Positions 25,578-35,765 are shown, counted from the first letter of the stretch. The stretch is 64,000 bases of DNA from Plantactinospora endophytica (GCF_016862915.1 NZ_BONW01000025.1:62001-126000); one strand, 5' to 3'. The notes: generated by a model not told the origin, from the sequence alone. Translations and numbers: made by a program.

Positions 25578-28334
25578 GTGGCCACGGAACGCAAGCGCCC
25601 GGTGATCAGCGACGGCCTGCCGAGCCAGCTTCCGGACATCGACCCCGAAGAAACCAGCGAGTGGGTCGAGTCGCTTGACGGTGTCATCGACGAGCGCGGT
25701 GCCAAACGCGCCCGCTACGTCATGCTGCGCCTGCTGGAGCGGGCCAGGGAGCGCCAGGTCGGGGTGCCGCCCCTGACCACCACCGACTACATCAACACCA
25801 TCCCGCCGGAGCAGGAACCCTGGTTCCCGGGGGACGAGCACATCGAGCGGCGGATCCGGGCGTACATCCGGTGGAACGCCGCCATGCTGGTGCACCGGGC
25901 ACAGCGGCCGGAGATCGGCGTCGGTGGGCACATCTCCACCTACGCCAGCTCGGCGTCCCTCTACGAGGTCGGGTTCAACCACTTCTTCCGGGGCAAGAAC
26001 CACCCGGGCGGCGGCGACCAGATCTTCTACCAGGGCCACGGCTCCCCCGGGATGTACGCGCGGGCGTTCATGGAGGGTCGACTCTCCGAGCACCAGCTCG
26101 ACGGGTTCCGGCAGGAGCTGTCGCATCCGGGCGGCGGCCTTCCGTCGTACCCGCACCCTCGGCTGATGCCGGACTTCTGGGAGTTCCCCACCGTCTCGAT
26201 GGGGCTCGGCGGGATCAACGCGATCTACCAGGCCCGGTTCAACCGGTACCTGCACCACCGGGGCATCAAGGACACCTCGCAGCAGCACGTGTGGGCGTTC
26301 CTCGGCGACGGCGAGATGGACGAGCCGGAGTCGCTCGGCGCGATCGGCGCGGCGGCCCGCGAGGAGCTGGACAACCTCACCTTCGTGGTCAACTGCAACC
26401 TCCAGCGGCTGGACGGGCCGGTGCGGGGCAACGGCAAGGTGATCCAGGAGCTGGAGGCGTTCTTCCGGGGCGCCGGCTGGAACGTGATCAAGGTCGTCTG
26501 GGGCCGGGAGTGGGACCCGCTGCTCGCCGCCGACACCGACGGCGCGCTGGTCAACCTGATGAACACCACGCCGGACGGCGACTACCAGACCTACAAGGCG
26601 GAGTCCGGGGCGTACGTCCGGGAGCACTTCTTCGGCCGTGACCCGCGCACCCGCAAGATGGTCGAGGGGCTCTCCGACGACGAGATCTGGAACCTCAAGC
26701 GGGGCGGGCACGACTACCGCAAGCTCTACGCGGCGTACCAGGCCGCGCTGAACCACACCGGTCAGCCGACCGTCATCCTGGCGAAGACGATCAAGGGCTG
26801 GACGCTGGGTTCGAGCTTCGAGGCCCGCAACGCCACGCACCAGATGAAGAAGCTGACCCTGGACGACCTGAAGAGCTTCCGGGACCGGCTCTACCTGGAC
26901 ATCCCCGACGAGGCGCTGGAGACCAACCCCTACCTGCCGCCGTACTACCACCCGGGCGAGAAGTCCGAGGAGATGGAGTACCTGCGCGAGCGGCGGCAGC
27001 AGCTCGGCGGCTACCTGCCCAGCCGGCGTACCGAGTGGGCGCCGCTGCCGGTGCCGGGCAAGGAGCGCTTCGCCGACGTCAAGAAGGGCTCCGGCAAGCA
27101 GAAGATCGCCACCACCATGGCGTTCGTCCGGCTGCTGAAGGACGTGATGAAGGACCGGGAGTTCGGCAAGCGGTTCGTGCCGATCATCCCGGACGAGGCG
27201 CGCACCTTCGGGATGGACTCGCTCTTCCCGACCCAGAAGATCTACTCGCCACACGGCCAGAAGTACACCTCGGTGGACCGGGAGCTGTTCCTGTCCTACA
27301 AGGAGGCCACCACCGGGCAGATCCTGCACGAGGGGATCAACGAGGCCGGTTCGGTCGCCTCGTTCACCGCCGCCGGTTCGGCGTACGCCACGCACGGCGA
27401 GCCGATGATCCCGCTGTACATCTTCTACTCGATGTTCGGCTTCCAGCGCACCGGCGACGCGTTCTGGGCGGCGGCCGACCAGATGGCCCGGGGCTTCGTG
27501 CTCGGCGCCACCGCCGGCCGGACCACGCTCAACGGCGAGGGTCTGCAACACGAGGACGGCCACTCGCACCTGATCGCCGCGACCAACCCGGCCGTGGTGG
27601 CGTACGACCCGGCGTTCGCGTTCGAGATCGCGCACATCTTCGAGCACGGCCTGCACCGGATGTACGGCGAGAGCCCGGAGAACGTCTTCTACTACCTGAC
27701 CGTCTACAACGAGCCGCTGGTGCAACCGGCCGAGCCGGCGGACGTCGACGTGGAGGGGCTGCTCAAGGGCATCTACCGGTACGCGCCGGCTCCCTCGGTC
27801 GGCGGCACGGACGGCGGCGACGCACCCCGGGCGAACATCCTCGCCTCCGGCACCGGGATGCAGTGGGCGCTGAAGGCCCAGCACCTGCTGGCCCAGGACT
27901 GGGGCGTGGCGGCCGACGTCTGGTCGGTCACCTCCTGGACGGAGCTGCGCCGGGACGCGGTGGAGTGCGAGGAGTACAACCTCCTGCACCCGGGCGACGA
28001 GCCGCGCACGCCGTACATCCAGCGGAAGCTGGCCGACGCCGACGGACCGGTGGTGGCGGTCAGCGACTGGATGCGGGCGGTACCGGACCTGATCTCGCGG
28101 TGGATCCCGGGCGACTACACCTCGCTCGGCACCGACGGGTTCGGGCTCTCGGACACCCGGCACGCGCTGCGCCGGCACTTCCACGTGGACGCCGAGTCGG
28201 TGGCCGTGGCGACGCTGCGGCAGTTGGCGCGGCGCGGCGTGGTGCCGCCGTCGGTGCCGGCCGAGGCGGCCAAGAAGTACGCGATCGACGACATCGCGGC
28301 GGCCCCGGTGGGCGAGACCGGCGGGGACTCCTGA
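25578..28334 (+). CDS. aceE: Pyruvate dehydrogenase E1, homodimeric type
   Basis: A 918-residue thiamine-diphosphate enzyme that converts pyruvate to the acetyl group passed to lipoyl-E2, feeding acetyl-CoA to the TCA cycle and fatty acid synthesis. Recognisable segments: [28 protein letters not shown] near residue 97, [15 protein letters not shown], the cofactor motif [15 protein letters not shown] with [21 protein letters not shown], and the [15 protein letters not shown] pyrimidine-domain region near 537. Length and features match AceE of other actinomycetes. GTG 25578 follows AGGGAA. The protein is not part of an E2/E3 operon. A 32-base hairpin right after the stop ends transcription. Confidence 0.97.
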   Translation: MATERKRPVISDGLPSQLPDIDPEETSEWVESLDGVIDERGAKRARYVMLRLLERARERQVGVPPLTTTDYINTIPPEQEPWFPGDEHIERRIRAYIRWNAAMLVHRAQRPEIGVGGHISTYASSASLYEVGFNHFFRGKNHPGGGDQIFYQGHGSPGMYARAFMEGRLSEHQLDGFRQELSHPGGGLPSYPHPRLMPDFWEFPTVSMGLGGINAIYQARFNRYLHHRGIKDTSQQHVWAFLGDGEMDEPESLGAIGAAAREELDNLTFVVNCNLQRLDGPVRGNGKVIQELEAFFRGAGWNVIKVVWGREWDPLLAADTDGALVNLMNTTPDGDYQTYKAESGAYVREHFFGRDPRTRKMVEGLSDDEIWNLKRGGHDYRKLYAAYQAALNHTGQPTVILAKTIKGWTLGSSFEARNATHQMKKLTLDDLKSFRDRLYLDIPDEALETNPYLPPYYHPGEKSEEMEYLRERRQQLGGYLPSRRTEWAPLPVPGKERFADVKKGSGKQKIATTMAFVRLLKDVMKDREFGKRFVPIIPDEARTFGMDSLFPTQKIYSPHGQKYTSVDRELFLSYKEATTGQILHEGINEAGSVASFTAAGSAYATHGEPMIPLYIFYSMFGFQRTGDAFWAAADQMARGFVLGATAGRTTLNGEGLQHEDGHSHLIAATNPAVVAYDPAFAFEIAHIFEHGLHRMYGESPENVFYYLTVYNEPLVQPAEPADVDVEGLLKGIYRYAPAPSVGGTDGGDAPRANILASGTGMQWALKAQHLLAQDWGVAADVWSVTSWTELRRDAVECEEYNLLHPGDEPRTPYIQRKLADADGPVVAVSDWMRAVPDLISRWIPGDYTSLGTDGFGLSDTRHALRRHFHVDAESVAVATLRQLARRGVVPPSVPAEAAKKYAIDDIAAAPVGETGGDS

Positions 28335-28363
28335 CCGTCCGCAACTGATCCGGGCTTCCCAGG

Positions 28364-28395
28364 GGGCGGGCCGTCGCAGCCGCGACGGCCCGCCC
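28364..28395. terminator. Bidirectional hairpin terminator between aceE and SRPBCC gene
   Basis: Perfect 14-bp arms (28364-28377 and 28382-28395, starting GGGCGGGCC) with a 4-base AGCC loop, ending one base before the stop of the convergent gene. Very stable; no T-tract on either side. Confidence 0.85.
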
Positions 28396-28833
28396 TCAGC
28401 CTACGGTGGCCAGGCCGGTGAGCCGGGCCAGCGAGCCTTCGAGGTCGGCGCCGACCCGGCGCATCCCCCAGCGCAGCAGCGCGCCGCTGACCGGGCCGGC
28501 CGGCCACCGGACCATGATCAGGCGTACCGAGGTGCCGTCCTCCTCCGGCGCGAGTTCGACGTACACCTCGGTGCGCGCCTCGGCCCGTGCGCCGGCTCCC
28601 TCGACCCGCTCCCGCCAGGCGATCAGGTTCGGCTCCTGGTACGCGATCACCTCGGCGTCCATCGCCCGGCCCGCCGCGTGTACCCGCTGACGGCGGCCGA
28701 TGCCCTCGCCGGAGAGCACCTCCGCCTGTCGTACCCCGGCCAGCCAGCCCGGCAGGTCCTCAGCACGCTGGACCAGATCCCACACCGCTTCGATCGGTGC
28801 GGCCACCCGCGTGCTGCGTTCGATGAGCATCAT
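28396..28833 (-). CDS. SRPBCC (START-like) family protein
   Basis: A 145-residue single-domain protein of the polyketide cyclase/ligand-binding SRPBCC fold: RSTRVAAPIEAVWDLVQRAEDLPGWLAGV at residues 5-33 is the typical opening, and strands and a C-terminal helix (LLRWGMRRVGADLEGSLARL) follow. It probably binds a hydrophobic ligand; no enzymatic role can be inferred. ATG 28833 follows GGAGG at about nine bases; an ATG directly after it is equally plausible. It converges with aceE and diverges from gltX across a 240-bp gap. Confidence 0.85.
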   Translation of the reverse strand: MMLIERSTRVAAPIEAVWDLVQRAEDLPGWLAGVRQAEVLSGEGIGRRQRVHAAGRAMDAEVIAYQEPNLIAWRERVEGAGARAEARTEVYVELAPEEDGTSVRLIMVRWPAGPVSGALLRWGMRRVGADLEGSLARLTGLATVG

Positions 28834-29072
28834 CCCTAGTCGCCTCCATTGCGGACAAGCCCTGACCATTGGCAGCTTATTCACGATTACGGCGAAAACG
28901 GACTATTAACCACCGACACGCCGGGAGAAACTACCGCCGTGGAATTCGGCGCCGGGCGGGCCGGGCGATCGGCCCTGCCGCCCCGGCGTCCCGCCACGGC
29001 CGGAGATCGGCGGAGCGGCCCACCGGAAACCTGGTGGCGGCCGGCCACCGGGGCCTGCGTAGGCTGTGAGCC

Positions 29073-30482
29073 GTGACGGTACGCGTACGCTTTGCCCCCT
29101 CCCCGACTGGAATGTTCCACGTCGGCGGTGCCCGCTCGGCCCTACAGAACTGGATCTTCGCCAAGCAGCAGGGCGGCGTCTTCGTGCTGCGGATCGAGGA
29201 CACCGACGCGGCCCGCAACCGCCCGGAATGGACCGAGGGAATCCTCTCCGCGCTGGACTGGATCGGGATTGCCCGGGGCAGCTACGAGGGACCGCACTTC
29301 CAGTCCGCGAACGCGGACGAGCACCGCGCCGCCGCGAGCCGGCTGCACGCCGCCGGCCGGGCGTACTACTGCGACTGCACCCGGGAGGCGATCCAGGCCC
29401 GCACCGGCTCGCAGTACCAGGGCTACGACGGCTTCTGCCGGGACCGTGGCCTGGAGCCGGGGCCGGGCCGCGCGCTGCGGTTCCGCACCCCGGACGAGGG
29501 CGAGACCGTGGTGGTCGACCTGGTACGCGGCGAGCCGACCTTCGAGAACAAGCTGATCGAGGACTTCGTGATCGCCCGGGCCGACGGCTCGGCGGTCTTC
29601 CTGCTGGCCAACGTCGTGGACGACATGCTGATGGGGATCACGCACGTGATCCGGGCCGAGGAGCACCTGCCGAACACGCCCAAGCAGCAGCTCCTCTGGG
29701 ACGCGCTCGGGGTCAAGCCGCCGATCTGGGCCCACGTGCCGGTGGTGGTCAACGAGAAGCGCCAGAAGCTCTCGAAGCGGCGCGACAAGGTGGCGCTGGA
29801 GGCGTACCGGGACGAGGGCTACCTCGCCGCCGCCATGCGCAACTACCTGATGCTGCTCGGCTGGGCACCCTCGGGCGACCGGGAGATCGTGCCCTGGTCG
29901 GTGATCGAGTCCGAGTTCCGGCTGGCCGAGGTGAACCCGTCACCGGCGTTCTTCGACGAGAAGAAGCTGCGCGCCTTCAACGGTGACTACATCCGGGCGC
30001 TGCCGGTCGACGAGTTCGTCGCGGCCTGCCAGCCCTGGCTGACCGGCACCGAGACCATCGCGCCGCCGCCCTGGCAGCCGGCCGAGTTCGACCCGGCGGC
30101 GTTCGCCGAGGTGGCGCCGCTGGCCCAGACCCGGATCGCGGTACTCAGCGAGATCGTGCCGAACGTCGACTTCCTCTTCCTGGAGTCGCCGCTGATCGAC
30201 GAGGCGGCCTGGGCGAAGGCCATGAAGGAGGGTTCGGCCGAGCTGCTCGACGAGGCCATCGCCGCCTTCGAGGCGCTGCCCGAGTGGGCCGCCGAGCCGC
30301 TGAAGGCGACCCTGGAGGAGGTCGGCGCCGGCCGGGGGCTCAAGCTCGGCAAGGCGCAGGCACCCGTCCGGGTGGCCGTCACCGGGCGCAGCGTCGGACT
30401 GCCGCTCTTCGAGTCGCTGGCCGTACTCGGCCGCGACCGTACCCTCACCCGGCTCCGCGCGGCCCGACTCCGGCTGGTCTGA
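29073..30482 (+). CDS. gltX: Glutamyl-tRNA synthetase
   Basis: A 469-residue class I aminoacyl-tRNA synthetase that charges tRNA-Glu. The HIGH-type motif is [17 protein letters not shown] at residues 6-22 and the KMSKS-type motif KLSKRR near residue 231, with [12 protein letters not shown] and an anticodon-binding helical C-terminus. The zinc-binding CxC ... C region is partly visible as YYCDCTREA near 94. The length is normal. The GTG start agrees with conserved N-termini. It is monocistronic, with a hairpin 27 bases after the stop. Confidence 0.97.
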   Translation: MTVRVRFAPSPTGMFHVGGARSALQNWIFAKQQGGVFVLRIEDTDAARNRPEWTEGILSALDWIGIARGSYEGPHFQSANADEHRAAASRLHAAGRAYYCDCTREAIQARTGSQYQGYDGFCRDRGLEPGPGRALRFRTPDEGETVVVDLVRGEPTFENKLIEDFVIARADGSAVFLLANVVDDMLMGITHVIRAEEHLPNTPKQQLLWDALGVKPPIWAHVPVVVNEKRQKLSKRRDKVALEAYRDEGYLAAAMRNYLMLLGWAPSGDREIVPWSVIESEFRLAEVNPSPAFFDEKKLRAFNGDYIRALPVDEFVAACQPWLTGTETIAPPPWQPAEFDPAAFAEVAPLAQTRIAVLSEIVPNVDFLFLESPLIDEAAWAKAMKEGSAELLDEAIAAFEALPEWAAEPLKATLEEVGAGRGLKLGKAQAPVRVAVTGRSVGLPLFESLAVLGRDRTLTRLRAARLRLV

Positions 30483-30508
30483 CCCCGGGGGATTCCCGCC
30501 AGCAGTAC

Positions 30509-30536
30509 GCAGAGCGTCGCCGGCACGACGCTCTGC
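30509..30536 (+). terminator. Hairpin terminator downstream of gltX
   Basis: Perfect 11-bp arms GCAGAGCGTCG (30509-30519) and CGACGCTCTGC (30526-30536) with a 6-base loop. No T-run follows. Position and stability suggest the end of the gltX transcript. Confidence 0.7.
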
Positions 30537-30806
30537 ACGAGTGTCCCGACACGAGAGACCCGGGCCCCCATTGCCGCGTCCACCCCGCTACGATTTCGGC
30601 CAACTGATCAATGGCTCGTCACCTAGTCGACCCTAGATCGCAGATAGTTCCAATTACTGCTCGTACAGGTGCAACCGAGCGGCGTTCTGCGGAGTCTTTG
30701 TAGTGAGTACGGCAGGTCCATCCGGGACAGTGTCGTGCGCTCCACCGACCAACCAGCGCGTGACCTGCATCATGGCCACCATCGAGACGGGGCGAGGAGG
30801 TCGGCG
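30537..30806 (+). other. Leader/promoter region of the secreted protein
   Basis: Part of the 324-base gap after gltX. Positions 30595-30720 are less GC-rich (TTCCAATTACTGCTCG, GAGTCTTTGTAGTGAG) and are the probable promoter for the gene at 30807. No further gene seen. Confidence 0.35.
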
Positions 30807-31463
30807 ATGGCCGGAGAGGTGAGTCGTCGACTAGTCGGCGTGGCCACGCTGCTGATTGCGGCAACGAGTTGGCTCGGGATCGCGGGTGCCGCCCAGGCGA
30901 AGCCGGCCCGGCCGACCTCGGTCGTGATCACCGGCAAGGGGCTGCCGGCCCCGATCACCATCCGGGCCCAGGGCAGGCCGGAACTCTTCGCCGCGCTGAT
31001 CGACCAGGTCGGCTTCATGAAGACCGGCGGCGGCAACACCAGCGGGCCGAAGGCCGCCGACCTGGGTCCGAAGTACACCATCGTGGTGCACGTCGGCGAC
31101 GCCGCGCAGCAGTCGTACGACCTCTACCCGCTGGCCAAGGGCGGGCCACGGGCCTTCCGGCCGGCCAAGCAGCCGGACAAGAGCCGACCCGGGGCGGCCT
31201 GGTTCTTCGGCCGGCTGACCATGGCGGAGGCGCTGCTGGCGGCGGGTGCGCCGCTGCCCGAGCAGAACATCACCACCCTGCACGGTGGCGGCGTCGGCGG
31301 CGGCGAGCGGGTCATCCCGGACGACGCGATCGGCACCGGCAAGGACGTCGACCGCCTGCTCGGCGAATTGCGGCAGTTGATGCTGCTCAACGGCGCCGTA
31401 CTGCTCTCGATCACCGTCGGGCTCGCCGGCATCGCACTGCTGGTCCGGCGCCGTACCCGCTGA
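30807..31463 (+). CDS. Hypothetical secreted, membrane-anchored protein
   Basis: 218 residues with a signal peptide (RRLVGVATLLIAATSWLGIA, cleavage near AAQAK), an extracytoplasmic domain of about 150 residues, and a C-terminal transmembrane helix followed by VRRRTR. The body contains SVVITGKGLPAPITIRAQG and YTIVVHVGDAAQQSYDLYPL, suggesting beta strands; no catalytic motif is visible. ATG 30807 has a perfect AGGAGG six bases upstream, which fixes the start against the longer frame. Probably surface-exposed. I do not recognise the family. Confidence 0.75.
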   Translation: MAGEVSRRLVGVATLLIAATSWLGIAGAAQAKPARPTSVVITGKGLPAPITIRAQGRPELFAALIDQVGFMKTGGGNTSGPKAADLGPKYTIVVHVGDAAQQSYDLYPLAKGGPRAFRPAKQPDKSRPGAAWFFGRLTMAEALLAAGAPLPEQNITTLHGGGVGGGERVIPDDAIGTGKDVDRLLGELRQLMLLNGAVLLSITVGLAGIALLVRRRTR

Positions 31464-31600
31464 CCCCACCGGGACCCGGGCACGTTCGGCTCCTCCCGGC
31501 GCGGATGGTCACCCGTTCCAGCACGGAGCCGAGGTCCCGCCCCGGTCACCGGTCAAGAGCGCTCGGATCGGCGGGCCGCCACCGCTGGTCGGAGCGGTGG

Positions 31601-32377
31601 TCAACACCAGCGGCGGGGCGGGCGGTCACGCCGGACGGAACGCCGTGACGGGCGTACCGCGCCGTGTCGGTGTGCCCCGGCCCAACCCGGCAGATCGGTC
31701 TGACATCCCGGCGTACGCCCGGCGCCCGGCTCGGCCGGCACCTCCGGGGTACCCGCCGCCCCGTCCGGTTCGTCGGCCGGTTCGCTGCCGGCCCCGGAGC
31801 GGTACCCGTCGACGCCGGGCTCGCCGGTACGGGGCCGGGGAACCAGTCTCGACCGGTCGCCGACCCGCAGCAGGTCGGTCCCGCCGTGCTCGGAGCCGCC
31901 CCCGGCGACCGCCCGGGTGGCATTCTCGGTCGCCTCCCCGGGCCGGACCGGGCCGGTCTGGTCAGCCGCCGACACCACCGGCAGGGCCGCACCGGACGGC
32001 TCCGCCGGCTCCGCGTCCGGTCGCGGGATCATCGGTTCGGACCGCGCGGTCACTGCCTCGGACCGTGCGGTCACCGGCTCGGGCCGTGCCGTCACCGCGT
32101 CCGATCGCGCGGTCGCCGGTTCGGGCCGCGCGGTCACCGCTTCCGATCGCGTGGTGGCCGGTTCGGCGGGGCGGGGGGCCGGCCGGGTCTGTCCACCGCG
32201 ATCGGGTGGCGTGAGCTGCTCGGACGTCCCGTCGAGCGGGCCCGTCGGAAGCCCGGCGGTCGCGCCGCACACCCAGCGGAACCGGCCGGCCGGGCCGAGC
32301 GGGGGCAGCGACCCATGATCGCCAAGCAGCGAATCCTGCTCGTCCTCCGAACAGCCACGCTCGGCGTCATGCGCCAT
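31601..32377 (-). CDS. Disordered, repeat-containing hypothetical protein
   Basis: A 258-residue protein that looks intrinsically disordered throughout. An N-terminal piece, GCSEDEQDSLLGDHGSL then GRFRWVCGATAG, is the only part with ordinary composition. A region of six heptads of the type TARSEAV/TARPEPA (encoded at 32040-32165) and a Pro/Gly/Arg-rich tail follow. ATG 32377 is preceded by a perfect AGGAGG at five bases, the main reason to accept it as a gene; the product could act as a tether or be a cell-surface or nucleoid-associated protein. No family recognised. Codon bias at third positions agrees with coding on this strand. Confidence 0.55.
   Translation of the reverse strand: MAHDAERGCSEDEQDSLLGDHGSLPPLGPAGRFRWVCGATAGLPTGPLDGTSEQLTPPDRGGQTRPAPRPAEPATTRSEAVTARPEPATARSDAVTARPEPVTARSEAVTARSEPMIPRPDAEPAEPSGAALPVVSAADQTGPVRPGEATENATRAVAGGGSEHGGTDLLRVGDRSRLVPRPRTGEPGVDGYRSGAGSEPADEPDGAAGTPEVPAEPGAGRTPGCQTDLPGWAGAHRHGAVRPSRRSVRRDRPPRRWC
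32040..32165. repeat. 21-bp coding tandem repeat, six units
   Basis: Units start at 32040, 32061, 32082, 32103, 32124 and 32145, each resembling GACCGCGCGGTCAC plus seven bases. They encode alternating TARSEAV-type and TARPEPV-type heptads on the minus strand. The exact period of 21 keeps the frame, so copy number can change without breaking the protein. Confidence 0.85.
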
Positions 32378-32692
32378 CCAGGCCTCCTCACACTCGCCGC
32401 CGGGTGGGCGGTCGCCCCGGCGTGCGACGGCAACCCACACCCTTGGCGGTGGGCCAGTGCGGGAAAGCGCATCACCGAGACCATGTCACCGTACTGGTCG
32501 GAGATGACGAGTTCGACGCCGCCGTGGCGAGAAACTGCTGCATTCCGCCTTGCGGAAGATCCAGGTCACGAAGTGGTTAACCTCCCGACGGCGGCTGGCG
32601 CGGCGTACGGACAGGCGAACCAGGACCGCTCGGCGACCCGGTTCGAGCCGACCGGAGGAGGCGCGGTCGGTCCTCGACAGGCTTCGGGAGGG
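32378..32692. other. Gap without a supported gene
   Basis: About 315 bases between two leftward genes. Several open frames cross it, but none has a ribosome binding site or plausible protein sequence. It must contain the promoter of the disordered protein gene (AGGAGG at 32383-32388 on the minus strand). Confidence 0.4.
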
Positions 32693-33229
32693 TCAGTTCT
32701 GGGCGGGTTTCGGGAAGACGGTCATCCAGAGCGGGAAGGCGACGAGCCAGATCACGATCGCGACCGTCAGCCGGACGATCCAGGCGAACAGTTCGGTGGT
32801 GCGGTCCAGGTCACCGACCATCAGAATGCCGAGACCGAGCAGCCCACAGGCGATCGCCCAGCCCAGCAGCCCCTTGGCCCACTCCCGCCACTCGTACCGG
32901 GCGCGGGCCCAGCCGCCGCTCGGGGGCTTCGTCGGCGGCGGCCCGCCCGCGAACCGGTGTGCGAACCGCTGGTCGGCCCAGCGGATCATGCTGTGCCCGA
33001 AGGCGACCGAGAAGCCGAGGTACGCCGCCGCCAGCCCGTGCACGAAGCTGGCGGTGGCACCACGTCGCAGGTCGAGCACGCCGGCGACCAGGATCACCAG
33101 ATCGATCAACGGTGTGCCGAGCAGCAGCAGCGCGCCGAGCCGGGGCATCCGGAGCGGATAGCGGGCGATCAGGCCGGCGCCGAGCAGTACCCAGAACCCG
33201 ATCTCGCCCGCGGCGATCACCGCCAGCAT
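32693..33229 (-). CDS. Polytopic membrane protein, unknown
   Basis: 178 residues with five or so hydrophobic segments: residues 2-22, 31-52, 65-82, 120-137 and 148-172, and a hydrophilic proline-rich loop (GGPPPTKPPSGG) between the third and fourth. An FGHSMIRWADQRFAHRF segment follows TM3. ATG 33229 comes after GGGGGTACGGG; longer starts exist in the frame but give a polar arginine-rich extension. No transporter or enzyme motif recognised. It is divergent from the histidine kinase gene. Confidence 0.7.
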   Translation of the reverse strand: MLAVIAAGEIGFWVLLGAGLIARYPLRMPRLGALLLLGTPLIDLVILVAGVLDLRRGATASFVHGLAAAYLGFSVAFGHSMIRWADQRFAHRFAGGPPPTKPPSGGWARARYEWREWAKGLLGWAIACGLLGLGILMVGDLDRTTELFAWIVRLTVAIVIWLVAFPLWMTVFPKPAQN

Positions 33230-33476
33230 CCCGTACCCCCGATTCTCCCGCCTGCCGGCCCAGGTCCGGCCCGGCGCGGGCCCCACCACCTCGCCGGCGC
33301 CCGCCGTCCGGTGCTGCCACCAGTCTTCCCAGGGCGACCGGCCGCGACGTCGGCACCGGTACCGAGATGCGGGTCCGCCGAAAGAGGTACGCCTACACCC
33401 TTCGACGGACCCTGACCAGCGCTGCCTCGTCGTCGCGGCCGAGGGGAACGGCCCGGGAGTGTGATGGGATCGGGGG

Positions 33477-35084
33477 GTGACCGCACGGCTGAGCCTCGAA
33501 CGCGGGTCCCTGTCCCGGGACGTCGCGGTGGCGTCCGCGTCCCTGGCGGGCGGGCTGCTGATGATGGCGCTCGGGGTCTACAACCCGATCAATCCGAGCC
33601 TGCTGGACGCGCCACCGGGACTCTCCGTCGGCACCCTCGCGGTGACCTGCCTGGCCGTCGCGCTGCGCCGGGTGGCGACCCGGCGCGGCCTGGCCCTCGG
33701 CACCGTCGCCTTCGCCGTCGACCTCGTCTTCGGATCGACGCTGCCCACCACCCTGGTCTACACCCAGGTGCTCTTCGACTCCTGCGTGTACGGGCCGCCG
33801 AGGCTCTGGCGCCGACTGCTCCGGATCAACCTGGTGGTGACCGGGGTCGCCGTACTGGTGGGGGTACTCGTGATGTCGCCGGCCTGGCAGGGCGTCGGGC
33901 TGGGGATTCCGGTGGTGCTGATCGGGGTACTGCCGGTGGTCAGCGGGATCGGGGTCCGGCAGTACCGTGACCAGGCCGCCGCCGAGCGGGCCCGGGCCGA
34001 GCAGACCGCCCGGCTGGCCGAACTCGACCGGCGCCAGGCGGTGGCGGCGGAACGGAGCCGGATGGCCCGAGAACTGCACGACGTGATCGCCAACCATCTG
34101 AGCGCGGTCGCCATCCACGCCACCGCAGCGCTCTCCGTTTCCGGGCTGGACCGGGCACAGCTCGACCAGGCGCTGCGGGTGATCCGGGAGAACAGCGTGC
34201 AGGGACTCGCCGAGATGCGGCAGATGATCGGCCTGCTCCGGGAGCCGGCCGACGCCGAGTCCGCACCGCTGTCGAGCAGGCCCGAAGCCGTGCCGCCCGG
34301 CACCGGACCCGCCCTGCGCGGAGCCGGTTCCGGACCGGCGGGAGGCGTCGGTGCCCTACCGGGCGGAGGAACCGGCTCGGTATCGGGCGGCGGAGTCGGT
34401 TCGGCATCGGGCGGCCGAGTCGAGGCCGTACCCGGTGGAGTCGGGGCCGTACCGGGCCAGAGGGTGTTGGCCGGGGCCGAACCGGCCCGGCTGGGTACGG
34501 TCGACGGGCCCGTACGGGCCAGGCTGGCCGAGGTGGACCGGCTGGTCGGCCAGGCCCGGGACGCCGGCCTGGCGGTCCGGTTCGAGACGACCGGCGAGGT
34601 ACGGCCGTTGCCGGTCGGCGTGGACCTGGCCGCGTACCGGATCGTCCAGGAGTCGCTCACCAACGCGCTCAAGCACGGCGCCGGCCCGACCACGCTGACC
34701 ATCTGCCACGAGCGCCGCTCGGTCAGCCTCACCATCGAGAACCCGCTCGCCCACGGTGGCGAGCCAGGCACAGCCGAGCCACGCACAGCCGAGCCACGCA
34801 ACGCCGAGCCACGCCCCGCCGACCCGCGCACCGGCGAGCCACGCACGGCCAGGGTCGCGGCCGGGGCCGGGCTGCCCGGGGCGGGTGCCGGACTGATCGG
34901 GATGCGGGAACGGGCCGCCCTGCTCGGCGGCCGGTTCGAGGCCGGTCCCTCCGGGTCGAGTTGGCGGGTGCACGCCGAGCTGCCGAACGACGAGCCGGCC
35001 CGTACCCACGAGACCTCCCCGGCGACCCGGCCGGCGACCGTTCCGGGGCCGGTGCCACTTCCGGGGCCGGCGGGGGCGGTGTGA
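33477..35084 (+). CDS. Sensor histidine kinase (HisKA_3), NarL-type partner
   Basis: 535 residues. N-terminal membrane region with about five segments (residues 14-160), a coiled coil, then the HisKA_3 dimerisation domain with the phospho-acceptor His in MARELHDVIANHLSAVAIHA near residue 200. The HATPase domain begins near 375 (AYRIVQESLTNALKHG, the N box) and ends with GAGLIGMRERAALLGGRF (G boxes). Two low-complexity insertions stand out: a Gly/Ala/Pro/Val-rich linker at about 262-340 and a 30-residue EPRTA-type pentapeptide array at about 429-458, between the N and G2 boxes where the ATP lid lies. The GTG start has only a weak site. It overlaps the response regulator by GTGA, so both are co-translated. 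Confidence 0.9.
   Translation: MTARLSLERGSLSRDVAVASASLAGGLLMMALGVYNPINPSLLDAPPGLSVGTLAVTCLAVALRRVATRRGLALGTVAFAVDLVFGSTLPTTLVYTQVLFDSCVYGPPRLWRRLLRINLVVTGVAVLVGVLVMSPAWQGVGLGIPVVLIGVLPVVSGIGVRQYRDQAAAERARAEQTARLAELDRRQAVAAERSRMARELHDVIANHLSAVAIHATAALSVSGLDRAQLDQALRVIRENSVQGLAEMRQMIGLLREPADAESAPLSSRPEAVPPGTGPALRGAGSGPAGGVGALPGGGTGSVSGGGVGSASGGRVEAVPGGVGAVPGQRVLAGAEPARLGTVDGPVRARLAEVDRLVGQARDAGLAVRFETTGEVRPLPVGVDLAAYRIVQESLTNALKHGAGPTTLTICHERRSVSLTIENPLAHGGEPGTAEPRTAEPRNAEPRPADPRTGEPRTARVAAGAGLPGAGAGLIGMRERAALLGGRFEAGPSGSSWRVHAELPNDEPARTHETSPATRPATVPGPVPLPGPAGAV
34761..34850. repeat. 15-bp coding tandem repeat inside the kinase ATP-binding domain
   Basis: Six in-frame units of 15 bases (34761, 34776, 34791, 34806, 34821, 34836), variants of GAGCCACGCACAGCC, encoding EPGTA, EPRTA, EPRNA, EPRPA, DPRTG and EPRTA. 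The periodicity is exact. Confidence 0.9.
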
Positions 35085-35743
35085 CGGGCCCCGTGATCCG
35101 GGTGGTGGTCGCCGACGACCAGGACGCCGTCCGGGCCGGGCTGGTGCTGATCCTGGCCGGTACCCCTGGGCTGGAGGTGGTCGGCGAGGCGGCCGACGGC
35201 GAGGAGGCGGTGGCGTTGTGCCGGCGGCTGCGGCCGGACGTGGCCGTACTCGACGTCCGGATGCCCCGGCTCGACGGCGTGTCGGCAACCGGCGAGATCG
35301 TCGCCGAGCAACTGGCCGACGTCCTGGTGCTGACCACGTTCGACCTCGACGAGTACGTCTTCGGCGCGCTCCGGGCCGGCGCGTCCGGGTTCCTGCTGAA
35401 GGACACCGACGCCGACGGGCTGGTCGACGCGGTGCGTACCGTCGCCCGGGGCGAGGGGATCATCGCCCCGGCGGTGACCCGTCGGTTGATCACCGCGTTC
35501 GCCGCCACCGTACCGACCACCCCGGCGACGGCCCGGGCGGCACTGGCCGACCTGACGCCCCGGGAGCGGGACGTGCTCGCCTGTCTCGGCCTGGGGCTGT
35601 CGAACCAGCAGATCGCCGAGCGGCTGACGATGGCGGAGAGCACCACCAAAACGCACGTCAGCCGGATCCTCGGCAAGCTCGGCCTGCGCAGCCGGGTACA
35701 GGCGGCCATCCTCGCCCAGGACCTGGGCCTGGCACCGCCCTGA
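35081..35743 (+). CDS. Response regulator, NarL/LuxR family
   Basis: 220 residues: receiver domain at about 6-122 with VVVADDQDAVRAG, the phosphorylated Asp in DVAVLDVRMPRLDG (near residue 56), Thr in VLVLTTF and Lys in FLLKDTD. A LuxR-type helix-turn-helix follows at about 152-215 (LTPRERDVLACLGLGLSNQQIAERL then STTKTHVSRILGKLGL). The GTG start overlaps the kinase stop. A DNA-binding output regulator for the upstream kinase; targets unknown. The final gene of the pair, 23 bases from the convergent PAP2 gene. Confidence 0.94.
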   Translation: MTGPVIRVVVADDQDAVRAGLVLILAGTPGLEVVGEAADGEEAVALCRRLRPDVAVLDVRMPRLDGVSATGEIVAEQLADVLVLTTFDLDEYVFGALRAGASGFLLKDTDADGLVDAVRTVARGEGIIAPAVTRRLITAFAATVPTTPATARAALADLTPRERDVLACLGLGLSNQQIAERLTMAESTTKTHVSRILGKLGLRSRVQAAILAQDLGLAPP

Positions 35744-35765
35744 CCGCGACCCGCACCCGCCGGGC

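Noticed and set aside
24801-28184. 1127-codon open frame on the minus strand over aceE
   Set aside because: Opposite to a fully recognisable AceE with conserved motifs. The long frame results from GC-rich codon structure.
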